Assembly: GCA_021837545.1 (NCBI GenBank)
Contig: JAKBFR010000158.1
Span: forward strand, 1-5,135
Length of the DNA stretch: 5,135 nt
Direction: 5' to 3'
DNA from: Bacillota bacterium
GTDB lineage: Bacteria; Bacillota_A; Clostridia; Clostridiales; Clostridiaceae
Shown: piece after piece, positions 5,059 to 5,135 of the stretch
How positions within the stretch are numbered: position 1 is the stretch's first letter
How the letters are laid out: every line of letters begins with the position of its first letter
Notes under the pieces: model-generated
Seen by the model: the letters and a program-made list of their open reading frames with translations, nothing else
Told to the model about the DNA's origin: nothing
Databases searched by the model: none
Position numbers and translations under genes: made by a program

Positions 5059-5135
5059 ATGACTTTAGTTTCAAATAACCATTTAGATGAATTAGACTTA
5101 CAAATATTGGACTTGTTAATAAAAGATTGTAGAAC
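5059..5135 (+). CDS. Lrp/AsnC-family transcriptional regulator, N-terminus only (cut by window end)
   Basis: The readable part, MTLVSNNHLDELDLQILDLLIKDCR, contains the LDELDLQILDLLIKD signature that opens the N-terminal helix-turn-helix of Lrp/AsnC proteins (usual form: LDxxDxxILxxLxxDxR). The ATG at 5059 follows GAGGTGAT (5048-5055) at normal spacing. The ligand-binding RAM/AsnC domain and the recognition helix lie beyond the window, so neither ligand nor targets can be inferred. About 25 of an expected 150 or so codons are present. Confidence 0.82.
   Translation, partial: MTLVSNNHLDELDLQILDLLIKDCR

Overview
The window is very AT-rich, has strong GAGG/AGGAGG ribosome binding sites, and carries a GerA-family spore germination gene. 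It most likely comes from the chromosome of an endospore-forming Firmicute, probably Clostridium sensu lato. The species cannot be named from the sequence alone. Nothing in the coding content is clearly phage-, plasmid- or transposon-derived.

Layout. Bases 1-18 look like the 3' end of a tRNA gene, best fitting tRNA-His. The next ~450 bases hold no gene. They contain four copies plus a stub of an exact 40-bp tandem repeat (127-300) and a block of 7-bp repeats that folds into a hairpin (365-408). A solitary SpoVAF-like/GerA-family germination protein follows on + (473-1960). It converges with cvfB, an S1-domain RNA-binding protein on - (2190-3026). Between them lie more 7-bp repeats, and these build the intrinsic terminator of cvfB. 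Upstream of cvfB on the same strand is a 37-codon gene (3127-3240) with an excellent ribosome binding site. It appears to share a -35 region with the divergent gene on +, a PHP-domain (CehA/McbA-like) metal-dependent hydrolase starting at TTG (3357-4361). A small three-helix membrane protein (4444-4764, -) converges on the PHP gene across a long inverted repeat that carries a perfect DnaA box. Its leader contains a motif resembling a class I preQ1 aptamer. The window ends in the first 25 full codons of an Lrp/AsnC-type regulator (5059 onward, +) with its own promoter.

The genes do not form an obvious pathway: each seems to be its own transcription unit, apart from a possible small-gene/cvfB unit. 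No complete new defence or mobile system is visible. The most interesting material is non-coding: the 40-bp hairpin array next to a tRNA, the dispersed heptamer repeats, the DnaA-box inverted repeat, and the preQ1-like leader in front of a membrane protein of unknown function.
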